Positions 22,610-31,502 are shown, counted from the first letter of the stretch. The stretch: 64,000 bases of DNA from Pseudomonas paralactis (GCF_001439735.1 NZ_JYLN01000006.1:310001-374000), one strand, 5' to 3'. Notes: generated from the letters alone by a model not told the origin. Numbers and translations are program-made.

Positions 22610-23044
22610 ATGACGACGCATATTCAACGTTCAGCCCTGCTGCCCTATCCGGCACAGGCGCTCTATGACCTGGTCAACGACGTGGCGCGTTACCCGGAAT
22701 TCCTGCCTTGGTGTTCGACTGCCGAGGTTTTGGAGAGCAGTGATGAGCACATGGTTGCCAGTGTCGGGGTGGCCAAGGGTGGCCTCAGTCAGCATTTTGT
22801 TACCCGCAATGTGCTGGTGCCGGGCAAGTCCATTGAAATGAATTTGCAGGAAGGGCCGTTCACGCAGCTGCACGGCGTGTGGGTGTTCAAGGCGCTGACG
22901 GATAAGGCCTGCAAGATCAGTCTGGATCTTTCGTTCGATTATGCCGGCCCCATTGTGCGGGCGACGTTGGGGCCACTGTTCAATCAGGCCGCCAATACCT
23001 TGGTGGACGCTTTCTGTCAGCGAGCCAAGCAATTGCATGGTTGA
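22610..23044 (+). CDS. ratA: RatA-type START-domain protein (ubiquinone/ribosome-associated)
   Basis: A 144-residue START/Coq10-like protein with the pattern LLPYPAQALYDLVNDVARYPEFLPWC at the start and FSFDYAGPIVRATLGPLF-like blocks near the end (here LSFDYAGPIVRATLGPLF). In E. coli the homologue is annotated as the RatA toxin of a RatA-RatB (RnfH) pair, but related proteins bind ubiquinone, so the toxin role is uncertain. GGAAG lies about 11 nt before the ATG. The stop overlaps the rnfH start by 8 nt. Confidence 0.85.
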   Translation: MTTHIQRSALLPYPAQALYDLVNDVARYPEFLPWCSTAEVLESSDEHMVASVGVAKGGLSQHFVTRNVLVPGKSIEMNLQEGPFTQLHGVWVFKALTDKACKISLDLSFDYAGPIVRATLGPLFNQAANTLVDAFCQRAKQLHG

Positions 23045-23339
23045 TCTTGAAGTGGTGTATGCCGATGTCGATCGCCAGGTTCTGCTGGCCGTAACGATGC
23101 CGGCGGGCACAAGCTTGAGGGCGGCAGTGCTGGCGTCGGGCATTGCAGAACATTTTCCGCAGTTGGCGTTGGCGGACTGCACGCTGGGCATCTTCGGTAA
23201 GGTGGTGGCGGACGCTGATGTGCGCGCCGTGCAGTCGGGAGATCGAATTGAGATCTACCGGCCGTTGCTGGCAGATCCCAAGGAAATACGCAGGCTGCGT
23301 GCGGCCAAGGCGGCGATGTTCAAGCGGCAGAACACCTAA
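23037..23339 (+). CDS. rnfH: RnfH family (UPF0125) ubiquitin-fold protein
   Basis: A 100-residue small beta-grasp protein. Visible blocks are LEVVYADVDRQVLLAVTMP, GSSLRAAVLASGI-like (here GTSLRAAVLASGI), LGIFGKVV, and VQSGDRIEIYRPLLADPKEIRR. The ATG at 23037 lies inside the ratA stop region, so the two are translationally coupled. The family often sits beside ratA and near smpB in gammaproteobacteria. It ends in front of a terminator at 23361-23386. Confidence 0.85.
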   Translation: MVDLEVVYADVDRQVLLAVTMPAGTSLRAAVLASGIAEHFPQLALADCTLGIFGKVVADADVRAVQSGDRIEIYRPLLADPKEIRRLRAAKAAMFKRQNT

Positions 23340-23360
23340 GCTTGCCAACCGGCAGGCAAC

Positions 23361-23386
23361 AAAAAGCCCGGCATGCCGGGCTTTTT
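23361..23386. terminator. Bidirectional terminator between rnfH and bamE
   Basis: AAAAAGCCCGGCATGCCGGGCTTTTT is fully symmetric: an 8-bp GC stem with A and T runs. It serves both converging genes. Confidence 0.9.
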
Positions 23387-23402
23387 ATCGAGCGCCGCAA
23401 AA

Positions 23403-23930
23403 TTATTGCGGGCTGGTGTCCAGGGGCTGTGGCGTCGGGACGGGCACAGTTTCTACGCCGTCGACGTCTTTCTGGATCTGGTCCAGCAAGGAGCCTGGCT
23501 TGGCCGGCACCTCGGATTTTGGCTTTTCGGCTTCCTGCGCAGGCGCAGTCACGTTAGTGCCGCTGTCCTTGCCCAGCAAGGCTTCATCGCGGCTTACGCC
23601 GGGCATGAAGTCACCGGACAGGCTCACGAGCTGGTCATTGCCATTGAAGATGACACTGACGCGCTCCTGTTGGCGTTCACCGCCACCAGGCTGCAGGCTG
23701 TAGAGATAATCCCAGCGATCGGCATGGAAAGTGTCGGTCAGCAGGGGGTTACCCATGATAAACCGTACTTGCCGTCGGGTCATTCCCGGGCGTAACTGGT
23801 CTATCATGTCCTGCGTGACGACATTGCCCTGCTGGATGTCGATTTTGTAAACCCCGGGGAATGAACAACCGGCGAGTGCGAGCAGTCCCACAAAGGTGAA
23901 ACTGGTTAGCAAGAGCTTGGTGTTTTGCAT
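23403..23930 (-). CDS. bamE: BamE/SmpA (OmlA) outer-membrane lipoprotein
   Basis: A 175-residue lipoprotein. The signal peptide ends in LLALAGC (Cys 22, lipobox), followed by the BamE domain (GNVVTQDMIDQLRPGMTRRQVRFIMG, then NPLLTDTFHADRWDYLYSLQPG) and a proline-rich C-terminal extension of about 55 residues typical of Pseudomonas OmlA. It belongs to the BAM complex that inserts beta-barrels into the outer membrane. It is divergent from fur, an old gammaproteobacterial neighbour pair. Confidence 0.92.
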   Translation of the reverse strand: MQNTKLLLTSFTFVGLLALAGCSFPGVYKIDIQQGNVVTQDMIDQLRPGMTRRQVRFIMGNPLLTDTFHADRWDYLYSLQPGGGERQQERVSVIFNGNDQLVSLSGDFMPGVSRDEALLGKDSGTNVTAPAQEAEKPKSEVPAKPGSLLDQIQKDVDGVETVPVPTPQPLDTSPQ

Positions 23931-24028
23931 CGGTGGGCGACTTCCACTATCTTGGCTGGGACAACGTAAACGCCGATCATACCCGTATTAAGAGAAGCTG
24001 CGAAGCAGCATCCGCGAGAAAGCTAACC

Positions 24029-24433
24029 ATGGTTGAAAATAGCGAACTACGCAAAGCCGGTCTCAAAGTGACTCTGCCACGAGTCAAGATTCTACAAATG
24101 CTCGATTCTGCTGAGCAGCGCCACATGAGTGCCGAGGATGTTTACAAGGCGCTGATGGAGTCTAACGAGGACGTCGGTCTGGCCACGGTCTACCGTGTAC
24201 TGACCCAGTTTGAAGCCGCAGGGCTGGTGGTTCGCCATAATTTCGACGGCGGTCATGCCGTGTTCGAATTGGCTGACGGTGGCCACCATGACCACATGGT
24301 TGATCTGGATACCAATGAGGTTATCGAGTTCACCAGCCCTGAAATCGAAGCGCTGCAGCACAAGATTGCTGAGGAGCACGGTTTCGATTTGGTCGACCAT
24401 AATCTGGTGCTGTACATCCGTAAGAAAAAGTAA
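24029..24433 (+). CDS. fur: Ferric uptake regulator Fur
   Basis: A 134-residue Fur. The DNA-binding half includes LRKAGLKVTLPRVKILQML and the metal-sensing half has HHDHMVDLDTNEVIEF and HGFDLVDHNLVLY, with the His/Glu ligands of the regulatory site. The N-terminal half also has ATVYRVLTQFEAAGLV. Unlike the E. coli protein, no CxxC zinc motif is present, as is normal for Pseudomonas Fur (known from the family). The ATG at 24029 gives the usual length. The 98-nt divergent region with bamE holds both promoters. Confidence 0.95.
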   Translation: MVENSELRKAGLKVTLPRVKILQMLDSAEQRHMSAEDVYKALMESNEDVGLATVYRVLTQFEAAGLVVRHNFDGGHAVFELADGGHHDHMVDLDTNEVIEFTSPEIEALQHKIAEEHGFDLVDHNLVLYIRKKK

Positions 24434-24465
24434 AAATCGACGCAGTTTTGCTCTGCGAAACGATT

Positions 24466-24489
24466 GAAGGCGACCCTGGGGTCGCCTTC
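24466..24489. terminator. Terminator between fur and recN
   Basis: GAAGGCGACC, loop CTGG, GGTCGCCTTC. It lies between the converging fur and recN genes. Confidence 0.75.
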
Positions 24490-24519
24490 GTGCTTTCTAT
24501 AAAGAGGAAAAGTACCCGT

Positions 24520-26193
24520 TCAAGCCTTCGCGGCCACGACCATTTTTTTCGCGTGAGCCAACGACTCCTTGGTCAGGTCGATACCGCCAAGCATCCGCGC
24601 GACTTCTTCTACCCGTTCGGACTTGTTCAGCTTGGAGACGGCCGTGTGTGTCGCGTCGCTGCCGCGCACCTTATGCACAAATAGATGTTGATGCCCTTGA
24701 GCGGCCACCTGCGGCAAGTGGGTCACCGTCAGTACCTGTCCGCGATCCCCCAGGCGGCGCAACAGCTGCCCAACAATCTCTGCGGTTGGCCCGCCGATGC
24801 CAACGTCTACTTCATCGAACACCAGGGTCGGTACCCGCGAGGTCTGCGCGGTAATCACCTGAATCGCCAGGCTGATCCGCGACAACTCGCCGCCTGAGGC
24901 CACTTTGGCCAGGGCCTTGAGCGGTTGCCCGGGGTTGGCACTCACCAGCAGTTCGACGTGCTCCAGACCATGGGGCTGCAATTCTTGACTGGCATTGGGA
25001 TGCAGCTCGATGGTGAAGCGCCCGCCTGGCATACCCAGGCGCTGAATTTCCTGCTCGACGGCGCTGGCCAGGCTAGTAGCCGCCTGCTGGCGCAGAGCGC
25101 TCAGCTCTCGGGCCTTTTCCTGATAATGACGGGCAAACGAAGCGAGCTCCTCGCCCAGTCGTTCGATGGATTCGTCGTTCGCGTTGAGTGTTTCGATTTC
25201 ATCCAGCAGTTTCTGCTGCATGGTTGCGACTTCCGTCGGCTGGATTCGATGCTTGCGAGCCAGGGTATAGATAGTGTCCAGGCGTTCTTCTATTTCCTGC
25301 AGGCGTGCGGGGTCGGCGTCGAAGTGGTCCAGGAAACGATTGAGTTCGCCCACGGCCTCTTCAACCTGGATCTGCGCGCTGGTCAACAGGGTGGTCGCTT
25401 CGCTCAGCGAGCCGGAAGCATTGTTCACGCTGGACAGGCGATTGAGGCTGGCGGTCAGTGCGTTGAGCACATTGCCCGAGTCGCTCTCGCTGCATTGCTC
25501 GACCACCTGACGGCAAATACCCAGCAGGGTCTCGGCGTTGGTCAGGTTCTTGTGTTCCTGCTCAAGCTGTTCCAGCTCGGTCTCACCCAGGCCCAGGCTT
25601 TCGAGCTCTTCGAGTTGATAGCTGAGCAACTGGTGGCGGGCGCGTTGTTCGTCGCCGGAGTTGGAAAGGCGTTCTAGTTCCTGGCGTGTCTGGCGCCAGC
25701 GTTGGGCGGCCAGTTGAACCTGCCGGGAAAGGTCGGTGGCACCGGCGTATTCATCGAGCAGGCGACGATGGGTATCGGTTTTCAGCAGGGATTGGTGTTC
25801 GTGCTGGCTGTGGATATCGATCAGCAATTCGCCCAGGGCTTTCAAGTCGCCCAGTGGGCAGGGCGTGCCGTTGATATAGCCGCGGGAGCGCCCTTCGGCA
25901 GTGATCACCCGGCGCAAGATGCACGGGCCTTCATTATTCAGGTCGCGCTCGACCAGCCATGCCTCAGCTTCGGGAATGTCGGCCAGGTCAAAGGTGGCCA
26001 GGATATCGGCCTTGTCGGAGCCTGGGCGTACCACGCCGCTGTCGGCGCGGTCGCCGAGGGTCAGGCCCAGGGCGTCGAGCATGATCGACTTGCCGGCGCC
26101 GGTTTCGCCTGTGATTACGCTCATCCCGCGATCCAGTTCGAGATCCAGATGTTCAACGATGGCGTAGTTATGTACAGACAGGTGCACGAGCAT
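24520..26193 (-). CDS. recN: DNA repair ATPase RecN
   Basis: A 557-residue SMC-like protein. The Walker A is GETGAGKSIML near residues 30-40, a long coiled coil runs from about 150 to 380, and the C-terminal ATPase half includes KVASGGELSRISLAIQ (signature) and TLVFDEVDVGIGG (Walker B). RecN holds broken DNA ends together during recombinational repair. A LexA-type box just upstream (26218-26233) indicates SOS induction, as in E. coli. It is transcribed away from grpE. Confidence 0.95.
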   Translation of the reverse strand: MLVHLSVHNYAIVEHLDLELDRGMSVITGETGAGKSIMLDALGLTLGDRADSGVVRPGSDKADILATFDLADIPEAEAWLVERDLNNEGPCILRRVITAEGRSRGYINGTPCPLGDLKALGELLIDIHSQHEHQSLLKTDTHRRLLDEYAGATDLSRQVQLAAQRWRQTRQELERLSNSGDEQRARHQLLSYQLEELESLGLGETELEQLEQEHKNLTNAETLLGICRQVVEQCSESDSGNVLNALTASLNRLSSVNNASGSLSEATTLLTSAQIQVEEAVGELNRFLDHFDADPARLQEIEERLDTIYTLARKHRIQPTEVATMQQKLLDEIETLNANDESIERLGEELASFARHYQEKARELSALRQQAATSLASAVEQEIQRLGMPGGRFTIELHPNASQELQPHGLEHVELLVSANPGQPLKALAKVASGGELSRISLAIQVITAQTSRVPTLVFDEVDVGIGGPTAEIVGQLLRRLGDRGQVLTVTHLPQVAAQGHQHLFVHKVRGSDATHTAVSKLNKSERVEEVARMLGGIDLTKESLAHAKKMVVAAKA

Positions 26194-26217
26194 GACGGCC
26201 GCTCCCAGGCTTTAGGT

Positions 26218-26233
26218 CTGGTTATTTATACAG
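26218..26233 (-). promoter_or_regulatory. LexA/SOS box of recN
   Basis: On the minus strand CTGTATAAATAACCAG fits the CTG-N10-CAG LexA pattern with a TA-rich centre. It lies 25 nt upstream of the recN start codon. Confidence 0.85.
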
Positions 26234-26366
26234 TGTTTTGTTTGTGGCTGACAATCCTGACGCTTAGCTCGATTTGCTTGGTCAATGGCTTTTTTTAGCG
26301 CGATGAGGAATGTGGCGGCAGGAAATGATCCAAGTCATGCGAAAGACTTTTGGTAACGCCCGCGCC

Positions 26367-26395
26367 CTTGAACCTGGAAATTGTGGCCCCATATA
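26367..26395 (+). promoter_or_regulatory. Sigma-32 (RpoH) heat-shock promoter of grpE
   Basis: CTTGAA at 26367-26372, a 14-nt spacer, and CCCCATATA at 26387-26395 match the sigma-32 consensus (CTTGAA, N13-15, CCCCATnTA). It lies 50 nt upstream of the grpE start. Confidence 0.88.
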
Positions 26396-26447
26396 CCGGA
26401 ACAGAAGCGCGAGTCGAGATCGCGCATGATTTTGAAAGGAGAAATCT

Positions 26448-27008
26448 ATGGCTGACGAACAGACGCAGGATACGCAAACTCCAGACGCCAATTCGGCTGC
26501 CGGTGATGAACTGGCGACTCGTGTGCAGGTGCTCGAAGAGCAATTGGCCGCTGCGCAGGATCAATCGTTGCGTGTTGCCGCCGATCTGCAGAACGTCCGC
26601 CGCCGTGCCGAGCAGGACGTAGAAAAGGCGCACAAATTCGCGCTGGAAAAATTCGCCGGTGACCTGCTGCCGATCATCGACAGCCTGGAGCGTGGTCTTG
26701 AGTTGTCTGACCCGGCCGACGAAAACATTCGCCCAATGCGCGAAGGGATCGAGCTGACGCTGAAAATGTTCCAGGACACCCTGAAGCGTTATCAGCTGGA
26801 AGCGATCGATCCGCAAGGCGGCGAGCCGTTCAACGCTGAACATCACCAGGCCATGGCCATGCAGGAAAGCCACGACCTGGAGCCTAACAGCGTGATGAAA
26901 GTGTTCCAGAAGGGCTACCAGCTCAACGGTCGCCTGATGCGTCCGGCAATGGTGGTGGTGAGCAAGGCTCCTTCACCCGTTGCACCTACTATTGATGAGC
27001 AGGCTTGA
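26448..27008 (+). CDS. grpE: GrpE, nucleotide exchange factor of DnaK
   Basis: A 186-residue GrpE. An acidic, Gln-rich N-terminus leads to a long coiled coil (EEQLAAAQDQSLRVAADLQNVRRRAEQDVEKA). The compact beta domain at the C-terminus has HHQAMAMQESHDLEPNSVM and FQKGYQLNGRLMRPAMVVVSK. It releases ADP from DnaK and acts as a thermosensor. AAGGAG precedes the ATG. Heat-shock control is evident from the sigma-32 promoter just upstream. Confidence 0.95.
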   Translation: MADEQTQDTQTPDANSAAGDELATRVQVLEEQLAAAQDQSLRVAADLQNVRRRAEQDVEKAHKFALEKFAGDLLPIIDSLERGLELSDPADENIRPMREGIELTLKMFQDTLKRYQLEAIDPQGGEPFNAEHHQAMAMQESHDLEPNSVMKVFQKGYQLNGRLMRPAMVVVSKAPSPVAPTIDEQA

Positions 27009-27032
27009 AATTCGCCGCAAGGCCCCCATTTA
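27004..27032 (+). promoter_or_regulatory. Second sigma-32 promoter, overlapping the grpE stop, for dnaK
   Basis: CTTGAA at 27004-27009 includes the grpE stop codon. After a 14-nt spacer, CCCCATTTA follows at 27024-27032. It gives dnaK its own heat-shock promoter. A hairpin in the resulting leader (27055-27079) precedes the dnaK binding site. Confidence 0.85.
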
Positions 27033-27110
27033 TAAGTCAAGCGTTTAAGTGCTACCGCAGTTAGCCAAAACTGCTGCGGCAACCAAATTCAAGTTTCGGG
27101 AGAGTAAATC

Positions 27111-29027
27111 ATGGGCAAAATTATCGGTATCGACCTGGGGACCACCAACTCCTGCGTCTCCGTGCTGGAAAACGGCGTTGCAAAAGTTATCGAAAACGCC
27201 GAAGGCGCACGTACCACTCCGTCGATCATCGCGTACGCCAACGACGGTGAAATCCTCGTCGGTCAGTCGGCCAAGCGCCAGGCAGTGACCAACCCGCATA
27301 ACACCCTGTATGCGGTAAAGCGTTTGATCGGTCGTAAGTTCGACGAAGAAGTCGTACAAAAAGACATCAAGATGGTCCCTTACAAAATTGCCAAGGCCGA
27401 CAACGGTGACGCCTGGGTTGAAGTAAACGGCCAGAAAATGTCGCCGCCGCAAATTTCGGCTGAAATCTTGAAAAAGATGAAGAAAACCGCCGAAGACTAT
27501 CTGGGTGAAGCAGTGACTGAGGCGGTAATTACCGTTCCGGCCTACTTCAACGACAGCCAGCGCCAGGCTACCAAAGACGCTGGTCGCATCGCGGGTCTGG
27601 ACGTAAAACGTATCATCAACGAGCCAACCGCGGCCGCTCTGGCCTACGGCATGGACAAGGCCAAGGGCGACCACACTGTGATCGTTTACGACCTGGGTGG
27701 CGGCACTTTCGACGTCTCCGTGATCGAGATCGCAGAAGTTGACGGCGAGCACCAGTTCGAAGTGTTGGCCACTAACGGCGACACCTTCCTGGGTGGTGAA
27801 GACTTTGACATTCGTCTGATCGACTACCTCGTAGACGAATTCAAGAAAGAAAGCGGCATGAACCTCAAGGGTGACCCGCTGGCCATGCAGCGCCTGAAAG
27901 AAGCCGCTGAAAAAGCCAAGATCGAGCTGTCTTCCGCTCAGTCGACCGACGTGAACCTGCCGTACATCACTGCAGACGCTACCGGTCCTAAGCACTTGAA
28001 CGTGAAAATCTCGCGCTCCAAGCTCGAAGCTCTGGTTGAAGACCTGGTTCAGCGCACCATCGAGCCTTGCCGTATTGCACTGAAAGACTCCGGTATCGAC
28101 GTTGGTTCGATCAACGACGTGATCCTGGTGGGCGGTCAGACCCGTATGCCGCTGGTTCAGAAGCTGGTCACCGAGTTCTTCGGCAAGGAAGCACGTAAAG
28201 ACGTGAACCCGGACGAAGCCGTTGCCATGGGTGCTGCCATCCAGGGTGCTGTATTGGCCGGTGACGTAAAAGACGTATTGCTGCTGGACGTAAGCCCGCT
28301 GACCCTGGGTATCGAAACCATGGGTGGCGTAATGACTGCGCTGATCGAGAAAAACACCACGATTCCTACCAAGAAATCCCAGGTGTTCTCGACTGCCGAT
28401 GACAACCAGGGCGCTGTGACCATTCACGTGCTGCAAGGTGAGCGCAAGCAAGCCGCTCAGAACAAGTCCCTGGGCAAGTTCGACCTGGCTGAGATTCCAC
28501 CAGCACCACGCGGTGTGCCGCAAATCGAAGTGACCTTCGACATCGACGCCAACGGCATCCTGCACGTCGGCGCGAAAGACAAGGCCACCGGCAAAGAGCA
28601 GAAGATCACCATCAAGGCCAACTCCGGTCTGTCTGATGAAGAAATTCAACAGATGATTCGTGATGCTGAAGCCAACGCTGATGCGGATGCCAAGTTTGCT
28701 GAACTGGCCGGTGCCCGTAACCAGGGTGATGCGCTGGTGCACTCGACTCGCAAGATGATCGCTGATGCTGGCGATAAAGTGACCGAAGAAGAGAAAACCG
28801 CAATCGAAGCTGCCGTGGTTGCCCTGGAGGCCGCCATTAAAGGCGACGACAAGGCTGCCATCGAAGCCAAGATCGAGGAGCTGTCGAAAGTCTCCGCGCC
28901 GGTCGCTCAGAAAATGTACGCCGAACAAGGCCAGCCGACTGACGGTGCTGCGCAGCAAGCAGAGCCAGAAGCCAAGCACGATGATGTTGTCGATGCCGAG
29001 TTCGAAGAAGTCAAAGAGCAGAAGTAA
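27111..29027 (+). CDS. dnaK: Chaperone DnaK (Hsp70)
   Basis: A 638-residue Hsp70. The nucleotide-binding half carries IGIDLGTTNSCVSVLENG, the phosphate loop VYDLGGGTFDVSVIE and ILVGGQTRMPLVQ. The linker DVLLLDVSPLTLGIETMGG leads to the substrate-binding domain, and the C-terminal lid ends in an acidic tail with VDAEFEEVKEQK. It folds and refolds proteins with DnaJ and GrpE. GGGAG lies 9 nt before the ATG. The codon use is strongly biased, as expected for an abundant protein. Confidence 0.97.
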   Translation: MGKIIGIDLGTTNSCVSVLENGVAKVIENAEGARTTPSIIAYANDGEILVGQSAKRQAVTNPHNTLYAVKRLIGRKFDEEVVQKDIKMVPYKIAKADNGDAWVEVNGQKMSPPQISAEILKKMKKTAEDYLGEAVTEAVITVPAYFNDSQRQATKDAGRIAGLDVKRIINEPTAAALAYGMDKAKGDHTVIVYDLGGGTFDVSVIEIAEVDGEHQFEVLATNGDTFLGGEDFDIRLIDYLVDEFKKESGMNLKGDPLAMQRLKEAAEKAKIELSSAQSTDVNLPYITADATGPKHLNVKISRSKLEALVEDLVQRTIEPCRIALKDSGIDVGSINDVILVGGQTRMPLVQKLVTEFFGKEARKDVNPDEAVAMGAAIQGAVLAGDVKDVLLLDVSPLTLGIETMGGVMTALIEKNTTIPTKKSQVFSTADDNQGAVTIHVLQGERKQAAQNKSLGKFDLAEIPPAPRGVPQIEVTFDIDANGILHVGAKDKATGKEQKITIKANSGLSDEEIQQMIRDAEANADADAKFAELAGARNQGDALVHSTRKMIADAGDKVTEEEKTAIEAAVVALEAAIKGDDKAAIEAKIEELSKVSAPVAQKMYAEQGQPTDGAAQQAEPEAKHDDVVDAEFEEVKEQK

Positions 29028-29345
29028 TCTGCTCGTCCGGTTGACCGCGATCCAGCGGTGACTGGTAGGATGTCGCCGCGCGGGAGCTTGCTCCCGCGTT
29101 GGCGTGTCTGGGGTACGCGAATTTTTACAGCATGCGACAACGCTCGGATGCTGGCGGTGTGATCGGGAATGCTCCTGCTTTTCGAGTGACTGTCACCGCG
29201 TTTTTTGGCCGGGTCCCTGGCTGAAAGCAGTAATGACCAGGATCGTTGAATTGACGTGAGTTGGGTCCGGGCCTGTATTGGGGCTCAACGAGTTTGGCAG
29301 GGTTCAGGAGGGCCAGGCCGAACGTCCTTAAGAGTGCAAAGACTT
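29028..29345 (+). other. dnaK-dnaJ intergenic region with a REP palindrome
   Basis: The 318-nt gap has no coding sequence. It contains the palindrome CGCGGGAGCTTGCTCCCGCG at 29079-29098, typical of Pseudomonas REP elements and able to serve as an mRNA-stabilising or attenuating hairpin after dnaK. No consensus sigma-32 site is visible near dnaJ. Confidence 0.6.
29079..29098. repeat. REP-type palindrome
   Basis: The perfect 20-bp palindrome CGCGGGAGCTTGCTCCCGCG, downstream of dnaK. Its form matches the common fluorescent-Pseudomonas repeat core. Confidence 0.65.
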
Positions 29346-30470
29346 ATGGCAAAGCGTGACTATTACGAAGTATTGGGTGTGGAGCGCGGGGCCAGCGAAG
29401 CGGAGCTGAAAAAGGCTTACCGTCGCCTGGCGATGAAGCACCACCCGGACCGTAATCCGGATAACAAAGAATCCGAAGAGATGTTCAAAGAGGCCAATGA
29501 GGCCTACGAATGCCTGTGTGATCCAAACAAGCGTGCGGCCTACGACCAGTACGGTCATGCCGGCGTCGACCCGAGCATGGGTGGTGGCGGTGCCGGTTTC
29601 GGCGGTCAGAACTTCTCCGATATTTTCGGCGACGTGTTCAGCGATTTCTTCGGCGGTGGCCGTGGCGGTCAGCGTGGCGGCGCGCAGCGTGGCAGTGACT
29701 TGCGCTACACCCTTGAGTTGAATCTGGAAGAAGCCGTGCGCGGCACCAGCGTCAATATTCGGGTGCCGACGCTGGTTAACTGCAAGCCGTGCGACGGTTC
29801 GGGTGCGAAGAAAGGCTCCTCGCCGATCACGTGCCCGACCTGTGGTGGTATCGGTCAGGTGCGCATGCAGCAGGGCTTCTTCTCGGTGCAGCAAACCTGC
29901 CCGCGGTGCCATGGCCAGGGCAAGATCATTTCCGACCCGTGCGACTCTTGCCACGGCGAAGGCCGCGTTGAAGAGTACAAGACCCTCTCGGTGAAAGTGC
30001 CGGCGGGTGTGGATACCGGTGATCGTATTCGCCTGTCGGGCGAAGGTGAGGCGGGGACCCAGGGTGGTCCGACGGGCGACCTGTACGTGGTGATCAATGT
30101 GCGTGAGCACTCGATCTTTCAGCGCGATGGCAAACACCTGTTCTGCGAAGTGCCGATCAGCTTTGTCGATGCGGCCCTGGGTGGTGAGTTGGAGATTCCG
30201 ACCCTTGATGGTCGAGTCAAGCTCAAGATTCCCGAAGGGACTCAGACCGGCAAGCAGTTCCGTATTCGTGGCAAAGGCGTTGCGCCGGTGCGCGGTGGCG
30301 GTGCGGGCGACCTGATGTGTCGTGTGGCGGTGGAAACCCCGGTTAACCTGGGGCGTCGTCAGCGCGAACTGCTCGAAGAGTTCCGTAGCTCGCTGGAAGG
30401 CGATCACTCTCATTCGCCGAAAACCACGGGCTTTTTCGATGGCGTGAAACGCTTCTTCGGCGACCTGTAA
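29346..30470 (+). CDS. dnaJ: Co-chaperone DnaJ (Hsp40)
   Basis: A 374-residue class I DnaJ. The J domain has YYEVLGVERGASEAELKKAY and the HPD motif in KHHPDRNPDN. A Gly/Phe-rich linker follows (residues about 75-125), then four CxxCxGxG zinc repeats (CKPCDGSGAKKG, CPTCGGIGQV, CPRCHGQGKI, CDSCHGEGRV) and two C-terminal substrate-binding domains. It stimulates DnaK ATPase and delivers substrates. The ATG at 29346 is the family start. dapB follows after 10 nt. Confidence 0.96.
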   Translation: MAKRDYYEVLGVERGASEAELKKAYRRLAMKHHPDRNPDNKESEEMFKEANEAYECLCDPNKRAAYDQYGHAGVDPSMGGGGAGFGGQNFSDIFGDVFSDFFGGGRGGQRGGAQRGSDLRYTLELNLEEAVRGTSVNIRVPTLVNCKPCDGSGAKKGSSPITCPTCGGIGQVRMQQGFFSVQQTCPRCHGQGKIISDPCDSCHGEGRVEEYKTLSVKVPAGVDTGDRIRLSGEGEAGTQGGPTGDLYVVINVREHSIFQRDGKHLFCEVPISFVDAALGGELEIPTLDGRVKLKIPEGTQTGKQFRIRGKGVAPVRGGGAGDLMCRVAVETPVNLGRRQRELLEEFRSSLEGDHSHSPKTTGFFDGVKRFFGDL

Positions 30471-30480
30471 GGACGTGAGT

Positions 30481-31287
30481 ATGCGACGTATAGCCGTAAT
30501 GGGCGCTGCCGGGCGCATGGGCAAGACGCTGGTCGAGGCGGTGCAGCAGCGCTCGCCGGCCTCCGGGCTGACGGCGGCGATTGTTCGCCCGGGCAGCACG
30601 TTGATCGGCGCGGATGCCGGTGAGTTGGCTTCGTTGGGCCGCATTGGTGTTTCGTTGACGGGCAGCCTGGAGCAGGTGGCTGACGAGTTCGATGTGCTCA
30701 TCGACTTCACCTTGCCTGACGTGATGCTGAAAAACCTGGCCTTCTGCCGCAAGGCAGGCAAGGCCATGGTGATCGGCACGACCGGCTTGAGCGTTGAACA
30801 AAAGCAGTTGCTGGTGGAGGCGGGCAAGGATATTCCGATCGTCTTTGCTGCCAACTTCAGCGTTGGCGTGAACCTGTCGCTGAAGTTGCTGGACCTGGCG
30901 GCGCGCGTGCTGGGTGATGAGGCTGATATCGAGATTATCGAGACTCATCACCGTCACAAGATCGACGCTCCGTCGGGCACTGCGTTGCGCATGGGTGAAG
31001 CTATTGCCGATGCGCTGGGTCGCGATCTGTCGAAAGTGGCGGTATACGGGCGTGAAGGCCACACCGGTGAGCGCGCACGCGACACCATCGGTTTTGCAAC
31101 CGTGCGCGGTGGTGATGTGGTTGGCGATCACACCGTGCTGTTCGCCACCGAAGGCGAGCGCCTGGAGATCACGCACAAAGCCTCCAGCCGCATGACCTTC
31201 GCCAAGGGCGCGGTGCGTGCTGCGCTTTGGTTGGACGGTCGCGAGCCGGGCCTGTATGACATGCGTGACGTGCTGGATCTGCACTAA
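30481..31287 (+). CDS. dapB: 4-hydroxy-tetrahydrodipicolinate reductase DapB
   Basis: A 268-residue enzyme of lysine and diaminopimelate biosynthesis that reduces the DapA product with NAD(P)H. The Rossmann motif is VMGAAGRMGKTLV, and the catalytic region EIIETHHRHKIDAPSGTALRMGE carries the active His-His and Lys. The start ATG at 30481 has AAGGA 6 nt upstream; an in-frame GTG at 30475 is an alternative. It shares a transcript with dnaJ (10-nt gap) and ends in front of a terminator. Confidence 0.95.
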   Translation: MRRIAVMGAAGRMGKTLVEAVQQRSPASGLTAAIVRPGSTLIGADAGELASLGRIGVSLTGSLEQVADEFDVLIDFTLPDVMLKNLAFCRKAGKAMVIGTTGLSVEQKQLLVEAGKDIPIVFAANFSVGVNLSLKLLDLAARVLGDEADIEIIETHHRHKIDAPSGTALRMGEAIADALGRDLSKVAVYGREGHTGERARDTIGFATVRGGDVVGDHTVLFATEGERLEITHKASSRMTFAKGAVRAALWLDGREPGLYDMRDVLDLH

Positions 31288-31298
31288 TCAGTAGCTTA

Positions 31299-31334
31299 AA
31301 CGAGGCCTCAGGATTATCCTGTGGCCTCGTTTTT
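31299..31334 (+). terminator. Terminator of dnaJ-dapB
   Basis: AACGAGGCC, a central loop, GGCCTCGTT and a T run directly after the dapB stop. Confidence 0.9.
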
Positions 31335-31463
31335 ACCCGCTAAGCGACGTCCTGTCGCATTCTCCTGCCTTTAAGGCTCATTAGCGGTGGACCCAAAAAG
31401 CCTTTTTCTGTAAGCTACAGCTTTAGTGTGTCCACTAAAAGCGCGCAGAATAATTCGGTGAAG

Positions 31464-31502
31464 AAGCGGGGTGACGTGTCCATACGTCACTCCGCTTTTT
31501 TA
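31464..31502 (+). terminator. Attenuator-type terminator upstream of carA
   Basis: AAGCGGGGTGACGT (31464-31477) pairs with ACGTCACTCCGCTT (31483-31496), followed by a T run, only 45 nt before the carA start. No other gene ends between it and the dapB terminator, so it appears to be part of the carA leader. The Pseudomonas carA leader is known to respond to pyrimidine and arginine supply (general knowledge); which signal acts here is not visible. Confidence 0.75.

Noticed and set aside
27045..28979. A 644-codon frame antisense to dnaK
   Set aside because: It lies wholly inside dnaK, has no motif and arises from the biased codon use of a highly expressed gene. Similar long antisense frames oppose infB, carB, pnp, ftsH, nusA, pgi and glmM.
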